From Saccharothrix sp. NRRL B-16314 (GTDB lineage Bacteria > Actinomycetota > Actinomycetes > Mycobacteriales > Pseudonocardiaceae): DNA of 64,000 bases. Position numbers and translations under genes: made by a program. The notes beneath the pieces were generated by a model. That model was not told the origin of the DNA and made no database searches. It saw only the letters and a list, made by a program, of their open reading frames with translations. The first letter of the stretch is position 1, and the number at the start of each line of letters is the position of its first letter. Below are positions 56,044 through 63,946 of this stretch, one piece after another. The stretch lies in NCBI RefSeq assembly GCF_000716595.1, contig NZ_JNXC01000009.1, forward strand, positions 116,501-180,500, read 5' to 3'.

Positions 56044-57051
56044 TCAGGTGGTCGTGAGGATCTGCTCCAGGTCGCCCAGGACCTCTTCGGCGGCCAGGAC
56101 GCCGAGACCCAGGAACCAGGTCTCGTCGCTGACGGGCTTGGCGTGGCCCGCCTTGACGGCGTCGAGGGTCTGCCAGAGCGGGCCGCCGAGGACCTGCTGC
56201 TGGGCGGTCTTGGTCTGGTCGCCGTAGGTGCCGATGAGGATCCAGTCGCCGTCGGCCTGGCTGATCTGCTCGGAGCTGACCTCCACCGCGAGGTCGTCCG
56301 CCTGGCTCGCCGCGGGCTGCGGGATGCCCGCGTCGATCAGGATGGTGCCGATGAACGACTTCTTGGCGTAGAGCCTCGTCTTGCCCGGCATGAAGCGGAG
56401 CATGGTGACGGTGGGGCGCTTGCCCGCCTTGCGCTCGACGTCCTCGCCGACCCGCTTGGCGTGCGCCTCGTAGTCGCCGATGAGCTTCTCGGCCTCGGCC
56501 ACGCGGTCCAGCGCCGCCGCGTTGAGGCGGAAGTTCTCCTTCCAGGTGTAACCCGGGCGGACGGCGAAGACGGTCGGGGCGATCTCGGACAGCTTCGGGT
56601 ACTGCTGCTCGGCGCGCAGCTGCGAGCCGATGATCAGGTCCGGCTGGAGCTTGGCGATCGTTTCCAGGTTGAGGCTGGTGATGCCGCCGACGTTCTCGGG
56701 GGTGCCCGCCTTGTCGCCGACGTAGGTCGGCATCGTGGGCGCGCCGTCGGGGTAGGCGACGCCGACCGGCTTGATGCCCAGCGCGACCACGTTGTCGAGC
56801 TCGCCGCCGTCGAGGACGATCACCCGTTCGGGGCGTTTCTCGATGACCGTCTCACCCATCGCGTGCTTGATCGTGCGGGGGAACCGGCCCGGTTGGGCGT
56901 CGGTGCCGAAGCCGGAGCTCTTCTGCCCGGCCTGGCCGAACTCCGCGCCGCCCTGGGCCACTGCGGGCTTGTCGGCGGGCGTCTCGGTCTGGCCGCACGC
57001 GGCGAGGGTGAGTGCGGCGACGAGCAGGGCCGCGATCCTGGTGATTGCCAC
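56044..57051 (-). CDS. Iron-siderophore ABC transporter substrate-binding lipoprotein
   Basis: A 335-residue periplasmic-binding-like protein of the FecB/FhuD class that captures ferric siderophores outside the membrane. The signal TRIAALLVAALTLAAC ends in a lipobox. The class III fold is evident: GETVIEKRPERVIVLDGGELDNVVALGIKPVGVAY, then ETIAKLQPDLIIG, a long backbone helix and a C-terminal lobe. No permease or ATPase gene is adjacent, so it must pair with a transporter elsewhere. An iron box at 57096-57114 lies in its promoter region, consistent with repression by a DtxR/IdeR-type regulator under iron sufficiency. Confidence 0.92.
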   Translation of the reverse strand: MAITRIAALLVAALTLAACGQTETPADKPAVAQGGAEFGQAGQKSSGFGTDAQPGRFPRTIKHAMGETVIEKRPERVIVLDGGELDNVVALGIKPVGVAYPDGAPTMPTYVGDKAGTPENVGGITSLNLETIAKLQPDLIIGSQLRAEQQYPKLSEIAPTVFAVRPGYTWKENFRLNAAALDRVAEAEKLIGDYEAHAKRVGEDVERKAGKRPTVTMLRFMPGKTRLYAKKSFIGTILIDAGIPQPAASQADDLAVEVSSEQISQADGDWILIGTYGDQTKTAQQQVLGGPLWQTLDAVKAGHAKPVSDETWFLGLGVLAAEEVLGDLEQILTTT

Positions 57052-57095
57052 TCTGGGGGTTTCCTCTGCTACTCCAGGTCACTGACCTGCTGTTC

Positions 57096-57114
57096 TTAGG
57101 GCAGCCTCACCGTA
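57096..57114 (-). promoter_or_regulatory. Iron box (DtxR/IdeR operator)
   Basis: On the minus strand TACGGTGAGGCTGCCCTAA matches the IdeR/DtxR consensus TTAGGTTAGGCTAACCTAA at 14 of 19 positions, including the central AGGCT. It lies 45 nt upstream of the siderophore-binding protein start and between it and the divergent dhaK. Confidence 0.7.
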
Positions 57115-57182
57115 GCTCCCGCTTTCCGGGCCGCTTCCGGTGGAGTAGTAATGGGGTGATCAGCGTCGATCGGGAGGTCACC

Positions 57183-58184
57183 GTGAAGAAGATCATCAAC
57201 GATCCGGCGACAGTGGTGGTGGACGCGTTGCGCGGGATGGCGCTCGCGCACGCGGACCTCCTGGAGGTCCAGTACGACCCGGCGGTGGTGGTCCGGGCGG
57301 ACGCCCCGGTGCCGCGCAAGGTCGCCCTGATCTCCGGTGGCGGGTCGGGGCACGAGCCGTTGCACGGTGGGTTCGTCGGGCGGGGGATGCTCGACGCGGC
57401 CTGCCCCGGCGCTGTGTTCACGTCGCCCACGCCGGACCAGGTCGCGGCGGCCGTGACCCGCACCGACGGCGGCGCGGGGGCGTTGCTGGTCGTGAAGAAC
57501 TACACCGGTGACGTGCTGAACTTCGAGACCGCCGCCGAGCTGGCCGCCGCCGACGGGGTGGACGTCCGGACGGTCGTGATCGACGACGACGTCGCGGTCA
57601 AGGACTCGCTCTTCACGGCCGGTCGGCGCGGTGTGGGCGGGACCGTCCTGCTGGAGAAGATCGTCGGTGCCGCGGCCGAGCGCGGGGTCGACCTCGACGG
57701 CTGCGAGGCGTTGGCGCGGCGAGTGGTCGCGCAGGTCCGGTCGATGGGGTTGGCGCTGGAGGCGTGCACCGTGCCGCACGCGGGAGAACCGTCGTTCACG
57801 CTCGCCGACGACGAGATGGAGCTGGGGATCGGCATCCACGGCGAGCCCGGCCGTCAACGGGTGAAGGTGGGGTCCGCCGAGGAGCTGGTGACCGCGCTGC
57901 TCGACCCGATCCTGGAAGACCTGCCGTTCGGCGACGGTGACCGGGTCCTGCTGTTCACCAACGGGATGGGCGGGACGCCGCTGATCGAGTTGTACCTGGC
58001 GCACGGGATCGCGGAACGGCTTCTCGCGGAGCGGGGGATCACGGTGGAGCGGCGGTTGGTCGGGCCTTACATCACCAGCCTGGAGATGCAGGGCATGAGC
58101 CTGACGCTGCTGAAGCTGGACGACGAGATGGTCGAGCTGTGGGACGCGCCCGTGCACACCCCGGCGCTGCGGTGGGGTGTCTGA
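57183..58184 (+). CDS. dhaK: Dihydroxyacetone kinase subunit DhaK
   Basis: A 333-residue substrate-binding subunit. Dihydroxyacetone is held covalently as a hemiaminal to the His in MELGIGIHGEPG (about His219). SGGGSGHEPLHGGFVG and LLVVKNYTGDVLNFE are the other family signatures. With DhaL and DhaM it converts dihydroxyacetone to dihydroxyacetone phosphate using PEP through the phosphotransferase system. The GTG at 57183 has GGGAGGT upstream. The TGA overlaps the dhaL ATG (TGATG). It is divergent from the siderophore-binding protein gene. Confidence 0.95.
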   Translation: MKKIINDPATVVVDALRGMALAHADLLEVQYDPAVVVRADAPVPRKVALISGGGSGHEPLHGGFVGRGMLDAACPGAVFTSPTPDQVAAAVTRTDGGAGALLVVKNYTGDVLNFETAAELAAADGVDVRTVVIDDDVAVKDSLFTAGRRGVGGTVLLEKIVGAAAERGVDLDGCEALARRVVAQVRSMGLALEACTVPHAGEPSFTLADDEMELGIGIHGEPGRQRVKVGSAEELVTALLDPILEDLPFGDGDRVLLFTNGMGGTPLIELYLAHGIAERLLAERGITVERRLVGPYITSLEMQGMSLTLLKLDDEMVELWDAPVHTPALRWGV

Positions 58185-58813
58185 TGGACTGCACGGCGGA
58201 GTCCGTCGCGGAGGCGATGCGGGCGGTGGCCGCGGTCGTGGTCGAGCACCGGGACGAGCTGCTGCGGTTGGACCGGGCGATCGGCGACGGCGACCACGGC
58301 GAGAACATGGCCCGCGGGTTCACCGCGTTGGTGTCCAAACTGGACGGTCAGGTGCCCGCGTCGCCGGGCGGGGTGCTGAGGTTGGTGGCGACGACCCTGA
58401 TCTCCACGGTGGGCGGCGCGGCCGGACCGTTGTACGGGACCGCGTTCCTGCGCGCGGCCACGTCGGTCGGTGACGTTGCCTCGATGGACGGTCCTGTTGT
58501 GGCGGCGGCGTTGCGGGCCGCTCTTGACGGCGTCGTGGCGCGGGGCAAGGCGGAGGTGGGGGACAAGACGATGGTGGACGCCCTCACACCCGCGGTGGCG
58601 GCTGCGGAGTCCGTGGCGGCCAACGGGGGCGGGGTGGCCGAGGTGTTGTCGGCGGCGGCCGACGCGGCGGAGCTGGGAGCCGATTCGACCGTGCCGCTGG
58701 TGGCCCGCAAGGGGCGTGCGTCGTACCTGGGTGAGCGCAGCGCCGGTCACCTCGATCCGGGGGCGCGCTCGACGTCGTTGCTGCTGCGGACGTTCGCCGG
58801 ACGTGCGTGGTGA
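58184..58813 (+). CDS. dhaL: Dihydroxyacetone kinase ADP-binding subunit DhaL
   Basis: A 209-residue all-helical subunit that holds a permanently bound ADP, which is phosphorylated by DhaM and then passes phosphate to DhaK-bound substrate. The Mg-ADP Asp cluster is in RAIGDGDHGENMARGF, and GGAAGPLYGTAFLRAA plus GDKTMVDALTPA are family motifs. The ATG overlaps dhaK by one base and the stop overlaps the dhaM GTG by 4 nt, so the three subunits are co-translated. Confidence 0.95.
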   Translation: MDCTAESVAEAMRAVAAVVVEHRDELLRLDRAIGDGDHGENMARGFTALVSKLDGQVPASPGGVLRLVATTLISTVGGAAGPLYGTAFLRAATSVGDVASMDGPVVAAALRAALDGVVARGKAEVGDKTMVDALTPAVAAAESVAANGGGVAEVLSAAADAAELGADSTVPLVARKGRASYLGERSAGHLDPGARSTSLLLRTFAGRAW

Positions 58814-59520
58814 TCGGGCTGGTGGTGGTGTCGCACAGCCGGCAGTTGGCGTTGGGCGTGGCCGAGCTGGCCGGGCAGATGGCGCCCTCCGTCAGGATCG
58901 TGCCGTCTGGCGGGGACGGGTCGGGTGGGTTGGGCACCGACTACGAGGCGGTCGGCGAGGCCATTTCCCAGGCTGACTCGGGTGCGGGCGTGGTGGTGTT
59001 GTTCGACCTCGGCAGCGCGAAGATGGTGGCCGACATGGCGGCTGAGGAGGCGGCCGGGTCGGTGGTCGTCGTGGACGCGCCGTTGGTCGAGGGCGCGGTG
59101 GCCGCCGCCGTTCGGGCGGAGGGCGGGGCGGGGCTGTCCGAGGTGGCCGCGGCTGCTGTTTCGGCTGGAGGGTCTACGGCTGGTGGGTCTCCGGCCGGTG
59201 GGTCTGCTCCGGCTGATGGGTCTGCTGCTTCGGGATCGGCCGAAGTGGGTGGGGATGTCGTGCGGGCGGAGGTCTCGCTGACGAACTCCGTCGGGCTGCA
59301 CGCCCGGCCGGCGGCGTTGGTGGCGCGGGCGTTGGCCCCGTTGGACGCCGCGGTGGTGGTGCGGTTCGGGGACGAGGAGGCGGACGCCAAGAGCGTGTTG
59401 GCGTTGATGGGGTTGGGCGCGCCCGGTGGTGCGCGGATCAAGGTCGTCGCGAGTGGTGCCGATGCGGCGGAGGCCGTGCGGCGGGTGGAGGACCTCGCGG
59501 AGCGCCAATTCGACGAATGA
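58810..59520 (+). CDS. dhaM: Dihydroxyacetone kinase phosphotransfer subunit DhaM (EIIA-HPr fusion)
   Basis: A 236-residue phosphocarrier. The N-terminal mannose-type EIIA domain has the phosphorylated His in VVVSHSRQLA (about His9) and VVVLFDLGSAKMVADMA. A Gly/Ser/Ala-rich linker (~118-145, GGSTAGGSPAGGSAPADGSA) leads to an HPr domain with NSVGLHARPAALV (about His164). E. coli DhaM also carries part of EI, and this one stops at HPr, so it needs a separate enzyme I. The GTG at 58810 overlaps the dhaL stop. The GTG one codon earlier is also possible. Confidence 0.93.
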   Translation: MIGLVVVSHSRQLALGVAELAGQMAPSVRIVPSGGDGSGGLGTDYEAVGEAISQADSGAGVVVLFDLGSAKMVADMAAEEAAGSVVVVDAPLVEGAVAAAVRAEGGAGLSEVAAAAVSAGGSTAGGSPAGGSAPADGSAASGSAEVGGDVVRAEVSLTNSVGLHARPAALVARALAPLDAAVVVRFGDEEADAKSVLALMGLGAPGGARIKVVASGADAAEAVRRVEDLAERQFDE

Positions 59521-59614
59521 GCTGGTGGGGACGTCCCTGGACCGATTACTTGCACGATACCGATGGTGAAGCTCACGCGAACGACGCGTGACGACCGTGG
59601 GATAGTCGCGGCAA

Positions 59615-59630
59615 GTTACCGTCCGGTAGC
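59615..59630. promoter_or_regulatory. TetR-like operator upstream of the fused 3-hydroxyacyl-CoA dehydrogenase
   Basis: GTTACCGTCCGGTAGC is an imperfect palindrome that matches the operator at 54454 at 12 of 16 positions, with the same spacing. It overlaps a possible -10 box TACCGT and lies 26 nt before the GTG start. Confidence 0.5.
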
Positions 59631-59655
59631 CACTCCGCTGAGTGGGAGGTAAACA

Positions 59656-61434
59656 GTGACGCGCCAGTTCAACACGGTCGGCATCGTCGGTCTCGGCACG
59701 ATGGGCGCCGGTATCGCCGAAGTCCTCGCCCGGACCGGCGTCACTGTCGTGGCGGTGGACGTGGACGAGACCGCCCTGGACCGCGGTCGCGGTCACCTGA
59801 CCCACTCGACGGACCGCGCCGTGGCGGGCGGGAAGCTGACTTCGGCCGACCGGGACGCCACGCTGGCGCGCATCTCGTACGCCACGTCGCTGGACGCGCT
59901 GGCCGGCGCGGACCTCGTGATCGAGGCGGTGCCGGAGCGGATCGAGCTCAAGGCCGAGGTGTTCGCCGAGCTGGACCGGATCTGCGGCCCGGACACGGTG
60001 TTCGCGTCCAACACGTCGTCGCTGTCGATCACCGAGATCGGTGTCCACACCGGACGGCCGGGCAAGGTCGTCGGGATGCACTTCTTCAACCCCACGCCGG
60101 TGTTGAAGCTGGTCGAGGTGATCCGGACGGTCGTCACCGAGCCGGACGTGGTGACCGACGTGGTCGCGTTCGTCGAAGGGCTGGGCAAGGCGCCGGTCGT
60201 GATCGGGGACCGGGCCGGGTTCATCGCCAACGCCCTGCTGTTCGGGTACCTGAACCACGCGGTCCGGATGTACGAATCCCGTTACGCGACAAGGGAAGAC
60301 CTCGACGCCGCCATGCGGTACGGCTGCGGCTACCCGATGGGGCCGTTGGCGCTGCTCGACCTGATCGGGCTGGACACCGCCTACGAAATCCTCGACACGA
60401 TGTACCACCAGTCGCGCAATCGCCTGCACGCCCCGGCGCCGTTGCTGAAGCAGATGATCACGGCGGGTCTGCTGGGTCGGAAGAGCGGGCGGGGTTTCTA
60501 CACGTACGACGGGCCGGACTCGCCGGTGGTCGTGCCGGACGTGCAAACGCCGGTGGAGGCCGCGGACGGCGTGGCGGCTCGGGAGGTCCAGCGGGTCGGG
60601 GTGATCGGCACCGGGACCATGGCCACCGGCATCGTCGAGGTGTTCGCCAAGCGCGGGTACGACGTGGTGCTGCGGGCGAGGTCGTCGGAGAAGGCCGCCG
60701 CCGCCGTGGCCAAGGTCGGAAAGTCGCTGGAGAAGGCCGTGTCGCGTGGGAAGCTCTCCGCGGCTGATCGGGACGCGGCCCTGGCCCGCGTCACGCCCGC
60801 CGTCGAGTTCACGGACCTGGCCGACTGCGACCTGGTGGTCGAGGCGGTGGCCGAGGAGCTGTCGGTCAAGAAGGCCGTGTTCGAGGCGCTGGACGAGGTG
60901 TGCAAGCCGGGTGCCGTGCTGGCGACCACGACGTCGTCGCTGCCGGTGATCGAATGCGCCGCCGCCACCGCGCGGCCCGGTGACGTCGTCGGCCTGCACT
61001 TCTTCAACCCGGCCCAGGTGATGAAGCTCGTCGAGGTGGTGGAGACGATCTCGACGTCGGCGGACGTCGTGGCCACCGCCCGGCGGGTGTGCCTGGACTT
61101 GGGCAAGGTGCCGGTGCACTGCGGCGACCGGGCCGGGTTCATCGTGAACGCGCTGCTGTTCCCGTACCTGAACGACGCGGTGAAGATGCTGGAGGCGCAC
61201 TACGCGGTGGCCGACGACATCGACAAGGCGATGAAGGTCGGCTGCTCGCTGCCGATGGGGCCGTTCGAGCTGCTGGACGTGGTGGGGCTGGACGTGTCGC
61301 TGGCCATCGAGCGGACGCTCTACCTGGAGTTCCGCGAAGCCGGCTTCGCCCCCGCGCCGTTGTTGGAACACCTGGTGACGGCCGGGCGCCTCGGCCGCAA
61401 GACAGGCAAGGGCTTCCGCGACTACTCGGGTTGA
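59656..61434 (+). CDS. 3-hydroxyacyl-CoA dehydrogenase, two tandem full modules
   Basis: A 592-residue protein made of two homologous ~290-residue 3-hydroxybutyryl-CoA-dehydrogenase modules, each with a Rossmann domain and a helical C-domain. Module 1 starts VGIVGLGTMGAGIAEVLA; module 2 starts near residue 315, VGVIGTGTMATGIVEVFA, where the third Gly of GxGxxG is Ala. Both keep the catalytic His in GMHFFNP and GLHFFNP, the ASNTSS/TTTSS loop and the NALLFxYLN motif. It oxidises (or in reverse reduces) 3-hydroxyacyl-CoA with NAD(P). No hydratase domain is fused. GGGAGG precedes the GTG, and a TetR-like operator lies upstream. Confidence 0.93.
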   Translation: MTRQFNTVGIVGLGTMGAGIAEVLARTGVTVVAVDVDETALDRGRGHLTHSTDRAVAGGKLTSADRDATLARISYATSLDALAGADLVIEAVPERIELKAEVFAELDRICGPDTVFASNTSSLSITEIGVHTGRPGKVVGMHFFNPTPVLKLVEVIRTVVTEPDVVTDVVAFVEGLGKAPVVIGDRAGFIANALLFGYLNHAVRMYESRYATREDLDAAMRYGCGYPMGPLALLDLIGLDTAYEILDTMYHQSRNRLHAPAPLLKQMITAGLLGRKSGRGFYTYDGPDSPVVVPDVQTPVEAADGVAAREVQRVGVIGTGTMATGIVEVFAKRGYDVVLRARSSEKAAAAVAKVGKSLEKAVSRGKLSAADRDAALARVTPAVEFTDLADCDLVVEAVAEELSVKKAVFEALDEVCKPGAVLATTTSSLPVIECAAATARPGDVVGLHFFNPAQVMKLVEVVETISTSADVVATARRVCLDLGKVPVHCGDRAGFIVNALLFPYLNDAVKMLEAHYAVADDIDKAMKVGCSLPMGPFELLDVVGLDVSLAIERTLYLEFREAGFAPAPLLEHLVTAGRLGRKTGKGFRDYSG

Positions 61435-61800
61435 CAGTCGGTCTGACACTCGGGATGAGGGTCGGGTTGATACTCGGGATGAAGGTCGGACTGGCGGTCG
61501 GTTTGGTTCGGCCTGGGTCTGCCCGGTGGGCGGCCTGGGGCGGCCCGACGGTTCGGCCTGGTTCGGCCCGACAGTTCGGCCTGGCGGATCGGTCTGGTTC
61601 GGCCCGGCATTCCGCCTGAGTCGGCCCGGCGGTTCGGCTTGGGTTCGCCTGGGTCGGCCTGGCGGGTCGGCCTGGGTCCGCTTGGCGGTTCGGCTTGGGT
61701 CGGCCTGGCGGTCGGTCTGGGGTCGGTCTAGCGGTCGCTCTGAGTGGGCTTGGCGGTCGGCTTGAGTCAGTCTGGCGGTCGGTTACGCGGCCTGATGGAG
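61435..61800. repeat. Degenerate tandem repeats (GGCCTGGCGGTTCGG-like)
   Basis: About 370 nt after the dehydrogenase stop consist of loosely conserved 14-16-bp units such as TCGGCCTGGCGGTTCGGCTT, with CGG-TTCGG and CTGGCGG cores. No real gene is visible, and frames open here only because of the repeat. Candidate elements for the next lipoprotein gene would lie in the last 30 nt. Confidence 0.6.
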
Positions 61801-61833
61801 TGACGTGAATTGGCGTTTGGCATCGTGGGCACC

Positions 61834-62430
61834 ATGCGGCGTGTGGTGATCTCGCTCCTGGTGGTGGCGTTCGGTCTGACGAGCGCTTGCGCGTACACGG
61901 TCAACGGGACCCCGGTGGCGGAACAGGTGCTCGACGTGGACCCACCGTTCACCTCGACGAAACCCACGCCGACGGGGTCCGGCAAGTCGTCCACCAAGCC
62001 GTCGCCTTCGGGCGAGCCGTCGGCGGTGGGGGACATCTGCGCGTTGATCGGGTGGAAGGACTTGCCCTACGACGTGCCGGACAAGGGTGCTAAGCCCACC
62101 GACACGGGGTACGACACGTCGTTCGACCAGTCGTGCAAGTGGCAGACGTCGGTCGACTCGCTGGACGTGGGCGTGACGCTCAGGTTCCGCGAGGGGAAGG
62201 CGATCACGCTGGAGCAGAGCAACGGCGAGTTCGACTTGGCGGACCGGAAGGTGAAGTACTTCGACCGGACCACGGACACGTCGGTGCAGCCGTCCTGCGT
62301 GCTGGTGATGGATTACGCGGGTGGTGGCATCGGCATCATCGTGATCGACGGGTCGGCCCGGTTCGGCGCCATCTGCGACCAGGGCAAGAAGGTGGCCGAG
62401 GCGCTGTTGGCCAAGGAGCCCACTCCCTGA
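61834..62430 (+). CDS. DUF3558 family lipoprotein
   Basis: A 198-residue lipoprotein. MRRVVISLLVVAFGLTSAC is a short signal with a lipobox-like LTSAC. A Ser/Thr/Pro/Lys-rich linker (TSTKPTPTGSGKSSTKPSPS) spans the wall, followed by the DUF3558 domain from DICALIGWKDLPYDV on. Three further cysteines (QSCKW, PSCVL, AICDQ) with that in DIC can make two disulfides. Surface location is clear, function unknown. The ATG at 61834 starts the signal peptide directly. Confidence 0.83.
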   Translation: MRRVVISLLVVAFGLTSACAYTVNGTPVAEQVLDVDPPFTSTKPTPTGSGKSSTKPSPSGEPSAVGDICALIGWKDLPYDVPDKGAKPTDTGYDTSFDQSCKWQTSVDSLDVGVTLRFREGKAITLEQSNGEFDLADRKVKYFDRTTDTSVQPSCVLVMDYAGGGIGIIVIDGSARFGAICDQGKKVAEALLAKEPTP

Positions 62431-62653
62431 TCACGCGGGTGCCCCGCACCCAAGCTTGTCGCCGACGATCGTCGAGCCGACCGACGACACGTCATACCCA
62501 CACGCCACACCTCGAGCAGGGCTGAGCGACCGCGGGACTTATAACAGCGAGCCGCCGCCTACCGCACCCAACCGTGGCTGTGAGGCGGTTGGCCCGACAG
62601 CTCGGACAGGCCTGATGCGGCCTTGGGTCCGTGGGTCCGCGGGATGGCTCGGG
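62431..62653. other. Convergent intergenic region, nothing recognised
   Basis: About 220 nt between the DUF3558 lipoprotein and the zinc-ribbon gene. No gene, strong hairpin or repeat is visible. Confidence 0.4.
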
Positions 62654-62866
62654 TCAGCCGCAGCAGCCGCCGCCGCAGCACCCGCCGCCACCGTTACCGC
62701 CGCCGGCGGGTGCGTTGGCCTTGCCACCGAGGCCGACCATGGACAGCAGCTTCACGGTGTCGTCGTGGCCGTTCGGGCACGGCGCGGGGGCGGAGGCTTC
62801 GCTCATCGACCGCTTCACGTCGAAGGTCGACCCGCACGCCTTGCAACGGAACTCGTAGGTGGGCAC
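62654..62866 (-). CDS. FmdB-type zinc ribbon protein
   Basis: A 70-residue protein. The N-terminal zinc ribbon reads PTYEFRCKACGSTFDVKRSMSE, with the second Cys/His pair in PCPNGHDD. The tail is Gly-rich and ends in two CCG blocks (GGGCCGGGCCG), which add four Cys and might bind metal. FmdB proteins are regulators or RNA/protein adaptors of unclear role. The GTG at 62866 gives the family start MPTYEF. An ATG at 62875 would overlap the upstream stop by 4 nt (ATGA) and is a real alternative that adds three residues. Confidence 0.85.
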   Translation of the reverse strand: MPTYEFRCKACGSTFDVKRSMSEASAPAPCPNGHDDTVKLLSMVGLGGKANAPAGGGNGGGGCCGGGCCG

Positions 62867-62871
62867 GTCCC

Positions 62872-63291
62872 TCATTCTCCCCGCCGTCGCGGCACGAGCA
62901 CCAGCAAGGGCACCCCAACAGCGGACACCGCCGCGAGCAGGGTCAGCAACGGCAGGTCGTGCACCCACCCCAGTCCCACAGCGGCCACGTGGGTGCCGGT
63001 GAACGTCGCCACCCACGTCCGCGCCTTCGGCCGCAGCCACACCGGCGCCAGTGCGGACGCTGCTGTGACCAGCATCATCATCGTCGTGCCGAGCAGCACG
63101 CCCTGCCGGAGCCCGACCGGTTGCCCGACCGGCACGTCGTCTTCGTGGATCGTCGGTCGGACCCGACCACCAGGCGGGAAGTCCGCCCCCGTCGGCGGGT
63201 CGATCAGCAGCCCACGCACCATCGGCAGGAGCGTTACGGCCATCTCGACGATCAATAGCAGGGTTAATATGACCCTTTGCCACTTGCTCAC
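62872..63291 (-). CDS. Hypothetical membrane protein
   Basis: A 139-residue protein with about three to four membrane helices (residues ~6-26, 64-85, 92-108 and 112-132). A hydrophilic extracellular loop (~30-58, PTGADFPPGGRVRPTIHEDD) separates the first from the rest. The GTG start at 63291 gives MSKWQRVILTLLL. It is translationally linked to the downstream zinc-ribbon gene and divergent from the next small protein. No family is recognised. Confidence 0.72.
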   Translation of the reverse strand: MSKWQRVILTLLLIVEMAVTLLPMVRGLLIDPPTGADFPPGGRVRPTIHEDDVPVGQPVGLRQGVLLGTTMMMLVTAASALAPVWLRPKARTWVATFTGTHVAAVGLGWVHDLPLLTLLAAVSAVGVPLLVLVPRRRGE

Positions 63292-63329
63292 CCCGTGGAC
63301 CGTAGGCGATCACCCACGGCAAGCCCGGA

Positions 63330-63335
63330 TACCCT
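63330..63335 (+). promoter_or_regulatory. Candidate near-leaderless -10 box
   Basis: TACCCT lies 8 nt before the GTG at 63344, with no ribosome binding site. Confidence 0.35.
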
Positions 63336-63343
63336 GCCTCCCC

Positions 63344-63637
63344 GTGCCCCGCCGTAACCGCCCGCACCGCCCCGAACAGCCGTCACCGATCGGTGGGCAT
63401 GGCTGGGCGCGCTCGGAGGACGGCCCGGACGGCGAGTGGCTGGTGCGCACCGTCTCCGGTGCCGCCACCACCAAGACCTACCGCTGCCCGGGTTGCGACC
63501 ACGAGATCCGCCCAGGCACGGCCCACGTAGTCGCCTGGCCCGCCGCCGACTACGGCTCCGTAGAAGACCGCCGCCACTGGCACCAGGCCTGCTGGTCGTC
63601 ACGCGGCCGAAGAGGCCCCACGTCCCGCCGTTGGTGA
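63344..63637 (+). CDS. Small conserved actinobacterial Cys/His protein
   Basis: A 97-residue basic protein of a type common in actinobacteria. The core KTYRCPGCDHEIRPGTAHVVAW and RRHWHQACW provide C-x-x-C and H-x-H-x-x-C ligands for one zinc ion, an HNH/ribbon-like arrangement. Relatives are often labelled ATP/GTP-binding protein, but no nucleotide motif is visible here. The N-terminus is Arg/Pro-rich and the C-terminus RGRRGPTSRRW is basic, suggesting nucleic-acid contact. The function is unknown. Confidence 0.82.
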   Translation: MPRRNRPHRPEQPSPIGGHGWARSEDGPDGEWLVRTVSGAATTKTYRCPGCDHEIRPGTAHVVAWPAADYGSVEDRRHWHQACWSSRGRRGPTSRRW

Positions 63638-63946
63638 CGCTGTGTGCCCGCCGGTCAGGCGGTGGGACGGTGCAGCGGTGCAAGCGGTGCATCGGCGGGA
63701 CCGCCTGAGCCCGACCGGGCCCCAAGCCCGGCCGAGCCCAAGCCCGGCCGAGCCCAAGCCCGGCCGAGCCCAAGCCCGGCCGAGCCCAAGCCCGGCCGAG
63801 CCCAAGCCGCCCGTTGGCCCGGTGGCCCGGTGGTGCCGTGCCTGATGGACAGGGTGGCCTGGTGCCGCCCAACTGTGCGTGCGCAGCCAAGCGTGCCCAG
63901 GTGGTTGGTGTCTGGTGGTCCGGCGTGCTTCCCGACCGTCTTCAGC
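63638..63946. other. Contig-end region with tandem repeat
   Basis: No gene is seen after the last stop. The stretch holds the 16-bp tandem array at 63721-63808. Open frames here either come from the repeat or run into adapter sequence. Confidence 0.5.
63721..63808. repeat. Perfect 16-bp tandem repeat, 5.5 copies
   Basis: The unit CCCAAGCCCGGCCGAG repeats perfectly five times (63721-63800) plus a half copy. It is a simple minisatellite-like array that can slip in replication or collapse in assembly. Confidence 0.9.

Noticed and set aside
61526..61765. Plus-strand 79-codon frame in the repeat array after the fused dehydrogenase
   Set aside because: It exists only because the degenerate repeat lacks stops. 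It has a repetitive RPGGSAW composition and no ribosome binding site.
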